This document shows positions 8,200-16,319 of a stretch of DNA of 20,099 nt, one piece after another (positions within the stretch are counted from its first letter, which is position 1; each line of letters opens with the position of its first letter). The notes under the pieces are model-generated. The model ran no database searches. It saw only the letters and a program-made list of their open reading frames with translations, and had not been told where the DNA came from. The stretch covers positions 1 to 20,099 of the forward strand of contig JBMOLL010000023.1 of assembly GCA_049325415.1 (NCBI GenBank), in the 5' to 3' direction. The translations under genes were made by a program, and so were the position numbers. Origin of the DNA: JBMOLL01 sp049325415. Lineage in GTDB: Bacteria; Bacteroidota; Bacteroidia; Bacteroidales; GCA-2748055.

Positions 8200-9210
8200 A
8201 TGAAAGAACCAGAAATAAACCGGAGCCTGAAACACCTGAATTCTTTCGGGCTTGAGGTTAAAACAGCCCGATTCTCCGAGCCCGGTACCGAAGAGGAACT
8301 ATCCGATTTTTTTAAGCGTCATTACCAGGGCGAGCCTTTACTGATTGTGGGAGAAGGCAGCAATACCCTGTTTACAAAAGACTATGAAGGAACCGTTTTA
8401 CACCCCGATATAAGGGGATTTGAGGTGCTGAATGAAAGCGGGGATGAGGTCTTAGTTAGGGCGGGAGCAGGTGAAAACTGGGACAGTTTTGTAGAAAGGG
8501 CGGTGGAACAGACCTGGTACGGCGCTGAGAACCTCTCTCTGATCCCCGGTTCAGTTGGTTCTGTACCCGTTCAGAATATCGGGGCTTATGGCGTTGAAGC
8601 GGCAGAAATAATCCATTCGGTGGAATATTACAATCCGGCGGAGGACCGTTTCGGGAGCATTGCTTCTGAAGACTGCCGTTTCGGCTACCGGTCCAGTTTC
8701 TTTAAATCGGAAGAGGGAAACCGGCTGATCATCACAAGGGTGATCTTCCGGCTCGGTAAGAAGGAGAAGTACGTTCTGGATTACGGAGACGTCAGGAAAC
8801 GGTTTGAGGGTCTGACGGTGAGGAACCTGAAAAGCCTGAGGGAAACCATCATTTCCATCCGGAGGGAGAAACTCCCCGACCCGGCCGTCACAGGCAATGC
8901 CGGCAGTTTTTTCAAGAACCCGGTGATCCCCGCTTTACACTACCAACGACTGTTGGCCGACTGGCCCGGGATTCCGGGGTATCACCAGTCCGACGGGTCG
9001 GTTAAGGTGCCTGCAGCCTGGCTGATCCAGCAGTGTGGCTGGAAGGGCTACCGCAAAGGCGATGCCGGATGCTGGCCTTCCCAGCCGCTTGTTCTGGTGA
9101 ATTATGGCCAGGCGAGTGGCAAAGCACTGCTTGAACTCTCCCTCGAAATTGCAGAAAGTGTCAACAGGCAATTCGACATCGCCCTCGAACGGGAAGTGAG
9201 GGTGGTTTAA
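8200..9210 (+). CDS. murB: UDP-N-acetylenolpyruvoylglucosamine reductase
   Basis: MurB is the FAD-dependent cytoplasmic enzyme that reduces UDP-GlcNAc-enolpyruvate to UDP-MurNAc with NADPH, the second committed step of peptidoglycan synthesis. The 336-residue protein shows the FAD-binding segment LLIVGEGSNTLF, then LSLIPGSVGSVPVQNIGAYG, FGYRSSFF with the catalytic arginine Arg164, and GNAGSFFKNP with the proton-donating Ser236. The C terminus is LEREVRVV, with Glu332 in the place of the catalytic glutamate of the LEPEVR motif. The long form with the extra loop between the Ser motif and the C terminus is the E. coli-like (type I) MurB. The final TTAA is shared with the stop codon of the convergent phosphohexomutase gene. 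Confidence 0.97.
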   Translation: MKEPEINRSLKHLNSFGLEVKTARFSEPGTEEELSDFFKRHYQGEPLLIVGEGSNTLFTKDYEGTVLHPDIRGFEVLNESGDEVLVRAGAGENWDSFVERAVEQTWYGAENLSLIPGSVGSVPVQNIGAYGVEAAEIIHSVEYYNPAEDRFGSIASEDCRFGYRSSFFKSEEGNRLIITRVIFRLGKKEKYVLDYGDVRKRFEGLTVRNLKSLRETIISIRREKLPDPAVTGNAGSFFKNPVIPALHYQRLLADWPGIPGYHQSDGSVKVPAAWLIQQCGWKGYRKGDAGCWPSQPLVLVNYGQASGKALLELSLEIAESVNRQFDIALEREVRVV

Positions 9211-10616
9211 GCTTCGGTGATGGTCTCAAAGGTACACCTCAGGATATCCAGGGCTTTTTCCTGGGTTTCGGCCTCCGCATAGGTACGCAGCACTGGTTCT
9301 GTTCCTGAAGGCCTGATCATAACCCATTCATGATCCGAGAAATGGAATTTATATCCGTCGAACTCCTCCTGCTCCGTCACCTGGTAGGGACCAAAAGAGT
9401 GGTATGAACCATTCCGGCAGTTTTCCACGATCCGTGACTTGAGATCCCGGTTCAGGGTCAGATCCGACCTTTCAAAAGCAAAAGATCCCGTAATGGCATA
9501 GATTTCGGCAATAAGTTCCCGGATGGATTTTCCGGTTTCCACCATAAACTGCCAGATGAGAAGCCCCATCCAGATCCCGTCACGTTCGGGAATATGTCCC
9601 TTTACGGCAATTCCCCCCGACTCCTCTCCCCCTACAAGCACATCTTCCTGCAACATCACCTTGCAGATATCCTTAAAACCGATGAATACCCTTTGCACGG
9701 GCAGGCCATAGTGAGCGGCGAGTTTTTCCACCTTCACCGTGGATGAAAAACCGGTAACGATCTTACCAGTCAACTTTTTATACCCGGCGAGATAGTGAAT
9801 GAGCAAAAGAATAATATGGTGGGAATCGATGTAATTTCCATCTCCGTCCATCAGGGCGATCCGGTCGGCGTCACCGTCAACGGCCAGTCCGCAGTCAAAC
9901 GAAGCCCTGTTCTTCAGATAGGCGCTGAAGTCCTTCAGATTACGTGCAAGCGGTTCGGGCGAGGTATAACCGAAGAACGGATCGTGCCTGTCATTAATTG
10001 AAACAACAGCAGGTAATAGTTTCTTCATCACCTTCTGACCGCTGCCAAACATGGGATCGAAGGCCAGTTTGAGCCCCGAGGAAGCAATGGCTGCCAGGTC
10101 GAAGGCAGATCTTACATGCTCGATATAAATGGATTCAAGGTCGGGATAACTGATCATCCCTTCTTTTACCAGCTGATCAATGCGAATGGCTTCCAGGGTG
10201 ATTTCCAGTTCTTCGGGGATCAGCGCTTCGATGTCCTTGATATCTTCCGGCATAAGCGGTCCGCCGTGCGCGCCCTTCAGTTTAAAGCCATTGTAATTGT
10301 AGGGATTATGACTGGCAGTGATGACCACCCCAACCTGGGCCTGTAGTTTAAGCAGCCCCAGGGATACCATGGGGGTTGAGACAAAGCCCTCCGACAGATA
10401 AACCTTCACCCCTTTAAACGCTAAAACCCTGGCGACAGTTTCGGCAAAAAGCGGTCCTCCGAAACGGCAGTCGTAGCCAACAACAACCGAGGGCCGTGTA
10501 TATCTTCTGTTCAGCCAGTTGGCAGTAGCCAGGGCCACGCGGGCCACATTGGCCACGGTGAAATCATCGGCTATAATGGCTCGCCAGCCGTCTGTACCAA
10601 ATTTGATCCTTTTCAT
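9207..10616 (-). CDS. phosphoglucomutase/phosphomannomutase family protein
   Basis: A 469-residue alpha-D-phosphohexomutase that interconverts 1- and 6-phosphosugars through a phosphoserine. All four family motifs are present: catalytic Ser102 in TASHNPYNYNG, the magnesium loop DGDADR (247-252), the sugar-specificity loop GEESGG (330-335) and the phosphate-binding RPSGTEP (435-441). GEESGG points to glucose/mannose phosphates rather than GlmM-type glucosamine phosphate, but glucose cannot be told from mannose by reading alone. The product could feed nucleotide sugars for the envelope genes around it. It overlaps murB by 4 bases tail to tail. Its promoter is likely the TTG/TACCTTTA pair just upstream. 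Confidence 0.93.
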   Translation of the reverse strand: MKRIKFGTDGWRAIIADDFTVANVARVALATANWLNRRYTRPSVVVGYDCRFGGPLFAETVARVLAFKGVKVYLSEGFVSTPMVSLGLLKLQAQVGVVITASHNPYNYNGFKLKGAHGGPLMPEDIKDIEALIPEELEITLEAIRIDQLVKEGMISYPDLESIYIEHVRSAFDLAAIASSGLKLAFDPMFGSGQKVMKKLLPAVVSINDRHDPFFGYTSPEPLARNLKDFSAYLKNRASFDCGLAVDGDADRIALMDGDGNYIDSHHIILLLIHYLAGYKKLTGKIVTGFSSTVKVEKLAAHYGLPVQRVFIGFKDICKVMLQEDVLVGGEESGGIAVKGHIPERDGIWMGLLIWQFMVETGKSIRELIAEIYAITGSFAFERSDLTLNRDLKSRIVENCRNGSYHSFGPYQVTEQEEFDGYKFHFSDHEWVMIRPSGTEPVLRTYAEAETQEKALDILRCTFETITEA

Positions 10617-10651
10617 GTTAGATTTTCAGTTTTGCTTAGCTAATACAATAT

Positions 10652-10684
10652 TAAAGGTAAAAAAAATGAAAAAATATCACACAA
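10652..10684 (-). promoter_or_regulatory. candidate promoter of the phosphohexomutase gene
   Basis: On the minus strand TTG (10684-10682) is followed after 22 bases by TACCTTTA (10659-10652), one mismatch from TAnnTTTG. It lies about 36 bases before the ATG in AT-rich DNA. Confidence 0.5.
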
Positions 10685-10718
10685 GGAACTCCTTCCCTGT
10701 ATCGCTTTTTAACCTTTA

Positions 10719-11783
10719 TTAATTATAGATCCTTTTCTGGTTAAGTACCCTCTGGTAAGCCCTGGCATTCTGTCCGTGTTGTTCCATGGTACGGGCAAAG
10801 GCATGGTAACCGCTGAAATCAGCCCTCGCACACATATAGAGGTAATTATGCTTTTCGTAATCCAGAACGCCATCAATGGCAGCTACAGAGGGGATGGTGA
10901 TGGGTCCCGGGGGAAGACCCCTGTATTTATAGGTATTGTAAGGAGAATCGATCTCTTTGTCACTGTTGATGATCCTGCGGCGTCCGAAATCACCCAGTGC
11001 AAACTTCAGGGTGGGATCGGCCTGGAGCGGGATCCCAGCCTTCAAACGGTTCATATACAGACCAGCCACCCTGGCATTCTCATCATTGTGCAGGGTTTCT
11101 TCATCAACAATAGAAGCAAGGGTAATGACCTCATCCCTGGTAAGCCCGATGGCCCTGGCTTTTTCATCCCTGCTGCCCTTCCAGAAACGCTCGGACTCTT
11201 TCTGCATCCTTCGGGTAAACTGTTCCGGCGTGGTGGTCCAGTAAAGTTCATAACTGTTCGGAATAAACAGGGTAGTAAAATTCTTTGCTTCTTTTCCGTA
11301 GAGCGCCGGGATGCCGGGGTCGGTAAAATACCCGGCCAGGTCAAGGGAATCGGGCTCAATATAGCGCGCTACCTTTCCTGCAAGGTCGCCCAGGGTACGC
11401 ACGCTGTTAAACACCACCAGCACGGGATCCTGGCTACCCATCCTGAGCATGTTGATCAGTTCATTATTGCTCATCCCCCTGTAAATCCTGTAACGGCCCG
11501 GTAAAACCCGGTTTTTGTAGCCTTTCCTGCCGGCCAGCCAGATGAAGCTTTTTTCATCCCTGATCAGACTGTCGGAACGCAGATAGCCGAGAACATCTTC
11601 AAAACTGCTGCCGGTAGGGATATACAGATAAGTGTAGTCCTCTGCGCTCCGGATATTAGGTTCAAAGATCTTCCTGTAGGTTCCGATAAAAAGTATAATC
11701 ATCACGATGATCCCTGCAAAAACCAGGACCATGGAATACTGTACAATTTTCCCCGCTTTCTTTGTTCTGCTGCGTTCAAGCAT
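10719..11783 (-). CDS. mltG: endolytic murein transglycosylase MltG (YceG-like)
   Basis: MltG is a membrane-anchored endolytic transglycosylase that cuts nascent glycan strands and is thought to set strand length. From the ATG at 11783 the protein has 354 residues; an in-frame TTG at 11792 would add three. A single transmembrane helix lies at about 17-35 after a basic N terminus. The periplasmic part has a LysM-like start (YIPTGSSFEDV) and the YceG catalytic domain: FNSVRTLGDLA, LFIPNSYELYW, ASIVDEET (about 223-230) holding the catalytic glutamate, the LQADPT motif (253-258), SPYNTYKYRGLPPGPI and a final YHAFARTMEQH. The usual motif is VE(K/E)ET; here the first acidic residue is Asp. Divergent from mgsA with a 93-base spacer. 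Confidence 0.94.
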   Translation of the reverse strand: MLERSRTKKAGKIVQYSMVLVFAGIIVMIILFIGTYRKIFEPNIRSAEDYTYLYIPTGSSFEDVLGYLRSDSLIRDEKSFIWLAGRKGYKNRVLPGRYRIYRGMSNNELINMLRMGSQDPVLVVFNSVRTLGDLAGKVARYIEPDSLDLAGYFTDPGIPALYGKEAKNFTTLFIPNSYELYWTTTPEQFTRRMQKESERFWKGSRDEKARAIGLTRDEVITLASIVDEETLHNDENARVAGLYMNRLKAGIPLQADPTLKFALGDFGRRRIINSDKEIDSPYNTYKYRGLPPGPITIPSVAAIDGVLDYEKHNYLYMCARADFSGYHAFARTMEQHGQNARAYQRVLNQKRIYN

Positions 11784-11806
11784 CCCCGCCAAATTTTAAA
11801 CCGACA

Positions 11807-11814
11807 CAAAGGTA
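11807..11814 (-). promoter_or_regulatory. -7 promoter box of mltG
   Basis: The minus strand reads TACCTTTG, an exact TAnnTTTG, 23 bases before the ATG at 11783. No TTG is present at the usual upstream distance, so the -33 part is weak or absent. Confidence 0.5.
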
Positions 11815-11829
11815 CATTTTTTTGCTTTT

Positions 11830-11859
11830 TTGACTATTCAGGATTAGATGTTACTTTTG
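11830..11859 (+). promoter_or_regulatory. consensus Bacteroidota promoter of mgsA
   Basis: TTG at 11830-11832, preceded by a run of T, is followed after exactly 19 bases by TACTTTTG at 11852-11859, an exact TAnnTTTG. The ATG of mgsA is 17 bases downstream, so the leader should be only about 10-13 bases. It sits back to back with the mltG box. Confidence 0.75.
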
Positions 11860-11876
11860 TTTGCAAATCAATCTGC

Positions 11877-12332
11877 ATGGAAGAGAAAAAACGGATTGCC
11901 CTTGTGGCGCATGATAACAGGAAAGTCGACCTGCTCGACTGGGTAAAAGAGAACAAGGAAAGTCTGGTGAAACACAGGCTGATCTGTACCGGCACCACGG
12001 GAAAACTGGTGGAAGAGGCGCTGACTGCCTATTCGGGCCAGCCCATCGACATCATCAAACTCAAGAGCGGCCCGCTGGGTGGGGATCAGCAACTTGGCGC
12101 AATGATTACCGACGGAGAGATTGACATTATGATCTTTTTCTGGGATCCGATGCAGCCCCAGCCTCACGATGTGGATGTCAAGGCCCTGCTGAGGATCACC
12201 GTGCTTTACAACGTTCCCACGGCCTGCAACCGATCGACCGCCGACTTTTTCGTCCGGTCGGAGTTGTACAACCGGCACTATACACCAAAGATCAAGGATT
12301 ACTCCTATTACATAAACAGGTCGCTTGAATAA
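11877..12332 (+). CDS. mgsA: methylglyoxal synthase
   Basis: Converts dihydroxyacetone phosphate to methylglyoxal and phosphate, a phosphate-releasing bypass of lower glycolysis in the cytoplasm. The 151-residue protein carries the family signature in order: ALVAHDNRK (His12, Asp13), CTGTTGKL for phosphate binding, LKSGPLGGDQQLGA with the catalytic base Asp70, FFWDPMQPQPHDVDVKALLR with Asp90, His97 and Asp100, and NVPTACNRSTADF. These line up with E. coli MgsA His19, Asp20, Asp71, Asp91, His98 and Asp101. It has its own near-perfect promoter. Its final five codons and stop form most of the terminator hairpin. In E. coli the enzyme is inhibited by phosphate; whether that holds here is not visible. 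Confidence 0.96.
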   Translation: MEEKKRIALVAHDNRKVDLLDWVKENKESLVKHRLICTGTTGKLVEEALTAYSGQPIDIIKLKSGPLGGDQQLGAMITDGEIDIMIFFWDPMQPQPHDVDVKALLRITVLYNVPTACNRSTADFFVRSELYNRHYTPKIKDYSYYINRSLE

Positions 12333-12354
12333 AGCGACCTGTTTTATTTCTTTT
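12314..12354 (+). terminator. rho-independent terminator of mgsA, overlapping its last codons
   Basis: A perfect 13-base stem, 12314-12326 against 12332-12344 (arm AAACAGGTCGCTT), encloses a five-base GAATA loop and is followed by the T-rich tract TATTTCTTTT. The left arm is inside the coding sequence and the TAA stop (12330-12332) lies at the loop and right-arm junction. On the other strand the stem is followed only by TTTATG, so it may partly stop aspartate aminotransferase transcripts too. Confidence 0.85.
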
Positions 12355-12368
12355 GGCCCACACCTGGC

Positions 12369-13571
12369 TTATTTCAGAGCAGCCAGAGCGTCCCTTAGCC
12401 GGTCCATGGCCTTCATCAGGTTCTCATCGGAGTTGGCATAGGAGATACGGATGCATCCCTCTGCCCCGAATGCCGAACCCGGCACTGTGGCAATGTGCCC
12501 TTCTTCCAGTAGATACATCGCCAGATCGGAGGAATTGGCAATCTTCCGTTCTCCGAATTTCTTTCCGAACCATGCACTGACATCCGGGAAGACATAAAAG
12601 GCTCCGCCGGGAACGTTGCACCGGATCCCTTCGACCCTGTTAAGCCGGTCAAGAACAAGATCCCGCCTGCGAAGGAAGGCCTCATTCATGCCTGCCAGAC
12701 ACGACTGGTCGCCGGTGAGCGCGGTCAGGGCAGCGCGCTGTGCTATCGTGGTGGCCCCTGAAGTGACCTGTCCCTGCAGTTTCACGCAGGCTTTGGCAAG
12801 CCATTGTGGTCCGGCCATATAACCGATCCTCCAGCCCGTCATGGCATAGGCTTTTGAAACACCGTTGATCACTATAACACGGTCGTGAATGTCGCTGAAC
12901 TGGGCAATACTTTCATGTCCTCCGATAAAGTTGATATGCTCATAGATCTCGTCGGCTATAACAAAGACATTTTCATGCGCGGCAATTACGTCGGCCAGGG
13001 CCCGCAGTTCCTCCCGGGTATAAACACTGCCGGTGGGATTGGAGGGTGAGCAAAGCAAGAGAGCTTTGGTTTTTGGAGTTATGGCGGCGCTGAGCTGTTC
13101 GGGTGTCAGTTTAAATTCATTTTCAACATCTGTAGAAATAACCACATTGATCCCTTCCACCATTTTTACCTGTTCGAGGTAGCTTACCCAGTATGGAGCG
13201 GGAACGATCACCTCATCGCCCGGATCGATAAGGCACATCATCACATTGGCCAGTGAATGCTTGGCACCGGTGCTCACAACAATCTGAGATGGTGCATACT
13301 CCAGGTTATTCTCCCTCCTGAACTTGGCCGAAATAGCCTCAAGGAGATCGGGATATCCTGCAACAGGCGGGTAAAAGGAATAATTATCATCAATGGCCTT
13401 TTTTGCACCTGCCTTTATATGATCCGGAGTCGGAAAATCGGGTTCACCAACGCTCAGGTTGATCACATCGATCCCCTTGGCCTTCAGGTCCCGGCTCTTC
13501 TGATTCATTGCAATCGTTTCGGAAGGAGAAAGTGAATTAATTCTGGCTGAAAGTTTTTCCATAACAGGCAT
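12369..13571 (-). CDS. pyridoxal-phosphate aminotransferase, aspartate-type (class I)
   Basis: A 400-residue fold-type I aminotransferase, probably transferring the amino group of aspartate to 2-oxoglutarate in the cytoplasm. The PLP Schiff-base lysine is Lys240 in NGVSKAYAMTGWRIGY; Asn178 (SPSNPTG) and Asp207 (IADEIY) contact the cofactor; Arg375 in CIRISYA binds the substrate carboxylate. NLSVGEPDFPTP near the N terminus is typical of the AspB (class Ib) group, which also includes enzymes acting on prephenate or aromatic substrates, so the exact substrate is not proven. Alternative starts exist at 13571 and 13562 (MPVMEK); the upstream one is listed. It faces mgsA tail to tail with 36 bases between stops. 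Confidence 0.93.
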   Translation of the reverse strand: MPVMEKLSARINSLSPSETIAMNQKSRDLKAKGIDVINLSVGEPDFPTPDHIKAGAKKAIDDNYSFYPPVAGYPDLLEAISAKFRRENNLEYAPSQIVVSTGAKHSLANVMMCLIDPGDEVIVPAPYWVSYLEQVKMVEGINVVISTDVENEFKLTPEQLSAAITPKTKALLLCSPSNPTGSVYTREELRALADVIAAHENVFVIADEIYEHINFIGGHESIAQFSDIHDRVIVINGVSKAYAMTGWRIGYMAGPQWLAKACVKLQGQVTSGATTIAQRAALTALTGDQSCLAGMNEAFLRRRDLVLDRLNRVEGIRCNVPGGAFYVFPDVSAWFGKKFGERKIANSSDLAMYLLEEGHIATVPGSAFGAEGCIRISYANSDENLMKAMDRLRDALAALK

Positions 13572-13606
13572 TTTTTATGTAAAAGGATTAATACGGTTCC
13601 GGAATC

Positions 13607-13614
13607 CAAAAATA
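13607..13614 (-). promoter_or_regulatory. -7 promoter box of the aminotransferase gene
   Basis: The minus strand reads TATTTTTG, an exact TAnnTTTG, 35 bases before the ATG at 13571. The expected upstream TTG is not obvious. Confidence 0.45.
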
Positions 13615-13650
13615 CGGTTTTAATTATAATTTACTTAATATTGTATTACG

Positions 13651-13658
13651 TAAGTTTC
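13651..13658 (+). promoter_or_regulatory. possible -7 box of the membrane-protein gene
   Basis: TAAGTTTC, one mismatch from TAnnTTTG, ends 13 bases before the ATG at 13672. The upstream DNA is AT-rich without a clear TTG at the right distance. Confidence 0.35.
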
Positions 13659-13671
13659 AAAAATATTCAAC

Positions 13672-14196
13672 ATGGAGATATTCGCTGAGATTCTGAAATA
13701 TACCATTCCTGCACTGATCGTTTTTCTTACCACCTGGGTGCTGCTCCGAAACTGGAGAAAAAGTGCGGATCAGGCGAGGAAACATGAATTCAATATGCAT
13801 ATGAATGATGAGATCCTGCCTGTGCGTCTTCAGGCCTATGAACGTATTATCCTTTTTCTGGAAAGGATCTCGCCCGACTCGATCCTGCTCCGGATTAACC
13901 GGCCGGAATACTCATCACGTCAGTTACAGGCCGAGCTGCTTTCCACCATCAGGCAGGAATTTGAGCATAATCTGGCTCAGCAGGTTTATATAAGTACTGA
14001 AGCATGGGAAGCCGTGAAAACAGCGCGTAATCAGACTGTCAAAATGATCAATGATGCCGCAGAGGAACTGAAGCCCCAGGCCACCGGCACCACCCTCAGC
14101 AAACTTATTCTGGAAAAAGTTATGGAATTAAAGAACCCCCCGACCCAGGCTGCCATCGACATCCTGAAGCGGGAGGTTTCTGCACTTTTCTTTTGA
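13672..14196 (+). CDS. small membrane-anchored protein of unknown function
   Basis: A 174-residue protein with one N-terminal transmembrane helix (about 10-26, YTIPALIVFLTTWVLL) followed by a basic stretch (RNWRKSADQARKHE) and a mostly helical cytoplasmic domain. Conserved-looking segments include LPVRLQAYERIILFLERISP, QAELLSTIRQEFEHNLAQQVYIS and WEAVKTARNQTVKMIN. I recognise this as the kind of short anchored helical protein common in Bacteroidota (possibly the family now called DUF7935), but that name is from memory and unverified. No enzymatic motif is visible. Its stop lies 7 bases from the convergent htpG stop, and both stop codons sit in the arms of a small hairpin at 14194-14206. Confidence 0.8.
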   Translation: MEIFAEILKYTIPALIVFLTTWVLLRNWRKSADQARKHEFNMHMNDEILPVRLQAYERIILFLERISPDSILLRINRPEYSSRQLQAELLSTIRQEFEHNLAQQVYISTEAWEAVKTARNQTVKMINDAAEELKPQATGTTLSKLILEKVMELKNPPTQAAIDILKREVSALFF

Positions 14197-14203
14197 GCCG
14201 GGC

Positions 14204-16252
14204 TCAGCTGATCATTTCGATACTGCGTTTAACAAACCTGGCAAGTTTTTCGCCTTTCAGCATATTGTTGGAAAGCAGTGCCAGGTCGATAAGTTGCTTC
14301 ACCAGCGGATTCTCCTTACCAAAACCTTTCAGCAATTCGGTCCGCTCTGAATCCAGCTCCCGGAGCCTGGTTTCAAGTTCGTCAAGCTTATCTTTGTCGG
14401 ACTGGGGAATTTCCTCCTCCTTCATATCCTTATGGGCCTGTTCAAGACCGTTTTTCTCCTCCGACAGTTTCTGCCTGTCGAGCCGGATCGCTTTCACCTT
14501 CTTACCCACGGTGCCCTCCGTCTCCTCCATAATCCTTCTGACCAGGGGATGCGTCGTATTTACTACCAGATTATAGCTGTCGGGCAGGGAACCGTAAAAA
14601 GCGGCTCCGCCTCCCATCTCTGACATGTCCTTCATCCTGCGCATAAACTCACTCTGGGTGATAATCACCGGACGGGCTTTTTCGCCCAGGTCCTCGAAGG
14701 AAACGAAGTAATTGTCCTCTCCTTCGAGAAGGCCATTAAATACGGGTGTCAGATCCGCTTTCTGCTCGGCCGACAGACTGCTCTCAGGGCCATCTTCCTT
14801 CTGGATTAGCTTTTCTGTAATCTCAGAGTCAACCCTTGCGAACCGGGAATCCTTCAACTTGCTTTCAAGATGGTTGATAAAATGCGGATCCAGCTGTCCA
14901 TCCATCAGCAGAACATCGTAACCCTTTTCCCTGGCCGCTTCAATATAGCTGAACTGCTTTTCACTGTCGGTGGCATAAAGATAGATCAGGGTCTTGTTCT
15001 TGTCGGTCTGTTCGGCTTTGATCAGATTTTCGTATTCCTCGAAGGTATAGTATTTGCCGTCGGTGTTTTTGAAGAGTGCAAATTTAGCCGCCCTGTCGTA
15101 AAACTTTTCCTCGGTCAGCATCCCATATTCAATAAACAGTTTCAGATCGTCCCATTTCTTCTCAAACTGTTCCCTGTCGTTTTTAAAGATCTCTTCCAGC
15201 CTGTCGGCAACCTTTTTGGTAATATGGGTTGAGATTTTCTTAACATTTGAATCGCTCTGCAGATAGCTCCTTGAAACATTCAGGGGAATATCGGGTGAAT
15301 CGAGAACACCATGAAGAAGGGTGAGGAATTCAGGTACGATCCCTTCGACCGAATCTGTCACAAAAACCTGGTTGCAGTAAAGCTGGATCTTGTTCTTCTG
15401 GATCTCGATATTGTTCTTGATCCGGGGGAAGTAAAGAATACCGGTCAGGTTAAAGGGATAATCCACGTTCAGGTGAATATTGAACAGGGGTTCCTCGGAA
15501 ACGGGGTACAGGCTGCGGTAGAAGGCAGCATAATCCTCTTCCTTTACCTCGGCAGACGGGATGGTCCACAAGGGTTTGGTCTCATTGACAACATTATCTT
15601 CCTCTGTATCCACCTCTTTTCCGTCCTTCCAGTCCTTTTTCTTACCAAAAACCACCTCAACCGGGAGAAAACGGCAGTATTTATGCAAAAGACCTTCAAT
15701 TTTCTCATCGGTGGCAAAATCCTTGGAATCCTTGTCCAGGTGGAGGATCACATCGGTACCTCTTCCGGAACGCTCCGTTTCTTCAAGGCTGTATTCGGGG
15801 CTCCCGTCGCAGCTCCAGCGCAGGGCCGGCTCGTTATCCCTCCATGAACGTGTTACGATTTCCACTTTATCGGATACCATGAAGGAAGAGTAAAAGCCCA
15901 GTCCGAAATGACCGATAATGGCGTTGCTGTCTTTCTTGTATTTCTCAAGGAACTCGCCTGCACTGGAAAAGGCAATCTGGTTAATGTATTTATCAATCTC
16001 ATCCCTGGTCATTCCCACTCCCGCATCGGAAACGGTAAGGGTCTTCTTCTTCTTATCGAGGGATATTCTTACGGTAAGATCCCCGAGTTCGCCCTGGAAT
16101 TCACCCACTGAGGCAAGGGTCTTTAACTTCTGCGTGGCATCTACAGCATTGGATACCAGCTCTCTGAGAAAAATTTCATGATCGGAATAGAGAAACTTTT
16201 TAATAATCGGGAAGATGTTCTCCGTAGTTACTCCTATTTGACCTTTCTGCAT
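14204..16252 (-). CDS. htpG: molecular chaperone HtpG (Hsp90 family)
   Basis: Cytoplasmic ATP-dependent chaperone that remodels late folding intermediates. The 682-residue length is longer than E. coli HtpG (624) and fits the Bacteroidota form. The N-terminal GHKL ATPase has all its motifs: ELVSNAVDAT with Glu31 and Asn35, DAGVGMT (76-82) and GHFGLGFYS (114-122). The middle domain carries the PLNVSRSYLQSD loop with the arginine that contacts ATP. The C-terminal dimerisation domain ends LARFVKRSIEMIS. A charged segment near 208-220 (WKDGKEVDTEEDNV) marks the linker region. The gene has its own 148-base spacer upstream, holding a sigma-54-like element and a cluster of GWCAG repeats, suggesting regulation independent of the upstream genes. 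Confidence 0.97.
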   Translation of the reverse strand: MQKGQIGVTTENIFPIIKKFLYSDHEIFLRELVSNAVDATQKLKTLASVGEFQGELGDLTVRISLDKKKKTLTVSDAGVGMTRDEIDKYINQIAFSSAGEFLEKYKKDSNAIIGHFGLGFYSSFMVSDKVEIVTRSWRDNEPALRWSCDGSPEYSLEETERSGRGTDVILHLDKDSKDFATDEKIEGLLHKYCRFLPVEVVFGKKKDWKDGKEVDTEEDNVVNETKPLWTIPSAEVKEEDYAAFYRSLYPVSEEPLFNIHLNVDYPFNLTGILYFPRIKNNIEIQKNKIQLYCNQVFVTDSVEGIVPEFLTLLHGVLDSPDIPLNVSRSYLQSDSNVKKISTHITKKVADRLEEIFKNDREQFEKKWDDLKLFIEYGMLTEEKFYDRAAKFALFKNTDGKYYTFEEYENLIKAEQTDKNKTLIYLYATDSEKQFSYIEAAREKGYDVLLMDGQLDPHFINHLESKLKDSRFARVDSEITEKLIQKEDGPESSLSAEQKADLTPVFNGLLEGEDNYFVSFEDLGEKARPVIITQSEFMRRMKDMSEMGGGAAFYGSLPDSYNLVVNTTHPLVRRIMEETEGTVGKKVKAIRLDRQKLSEEKNGLEQAHKDMKEEEIPQSDKDKLDELETRLRELDSERTELLKGFGKENPLVKQLIDLALLSNNMLKGEKLARFVKRSIEMIS

Positions 16253-16293
16253 GACTTAGATGATTTAGATTAAACAATTCCGGGGGCGAAGTG

Positions 16294-16308
16294 TCAAACT
16301 GCATGCCA
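16294..16308 (-). promoter_or_regulatory. possible sigma-54-type -24/-12 element before htpG
   Basis: Read toward htpG the bases are TGGCATG, four bases, then TTGA. The consensus is TGGCACG-N4-TTGC, so the GG/TTG spacing is exact but the -12 C is replaced by A and one -24 base differs. Transcription would begin near 16282, about 30 bases before the ATG. A sigma-54 origin is an inference. Confidence 0.4.
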
Positions 16309-16319
16309 GCCGCGAAAAA

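Noticed and set aside
10776..11504. A 242-codon plus-strand open frame opposite mltG
   Set aside because: The mltG frame has transmembrane helix and catalytic motifs; the opposite frame has none and mirrors its codon pattern.
14194..14206. TGAGC-CGG-GCTCA hairpin between the membrane-protein gene and htpG as a terminator
   Set aside because: The stem is only five bases and no T run follows on either strand; both arms are simply the two stop-codon regions.
15311..15847. A 178-codon plus-strand open frame inside htpG
   Set aside because: Antisense to conserved Hsp90 middle domain, with no recognisable protein features.
16283..16300. Sigma-32-like heat-shock promoter (CTTCGCCCCC) before htpG
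   Set aside because: No matching CTTGAA -35 at the right distance, and I know of no canonical RpoH in this phylum.
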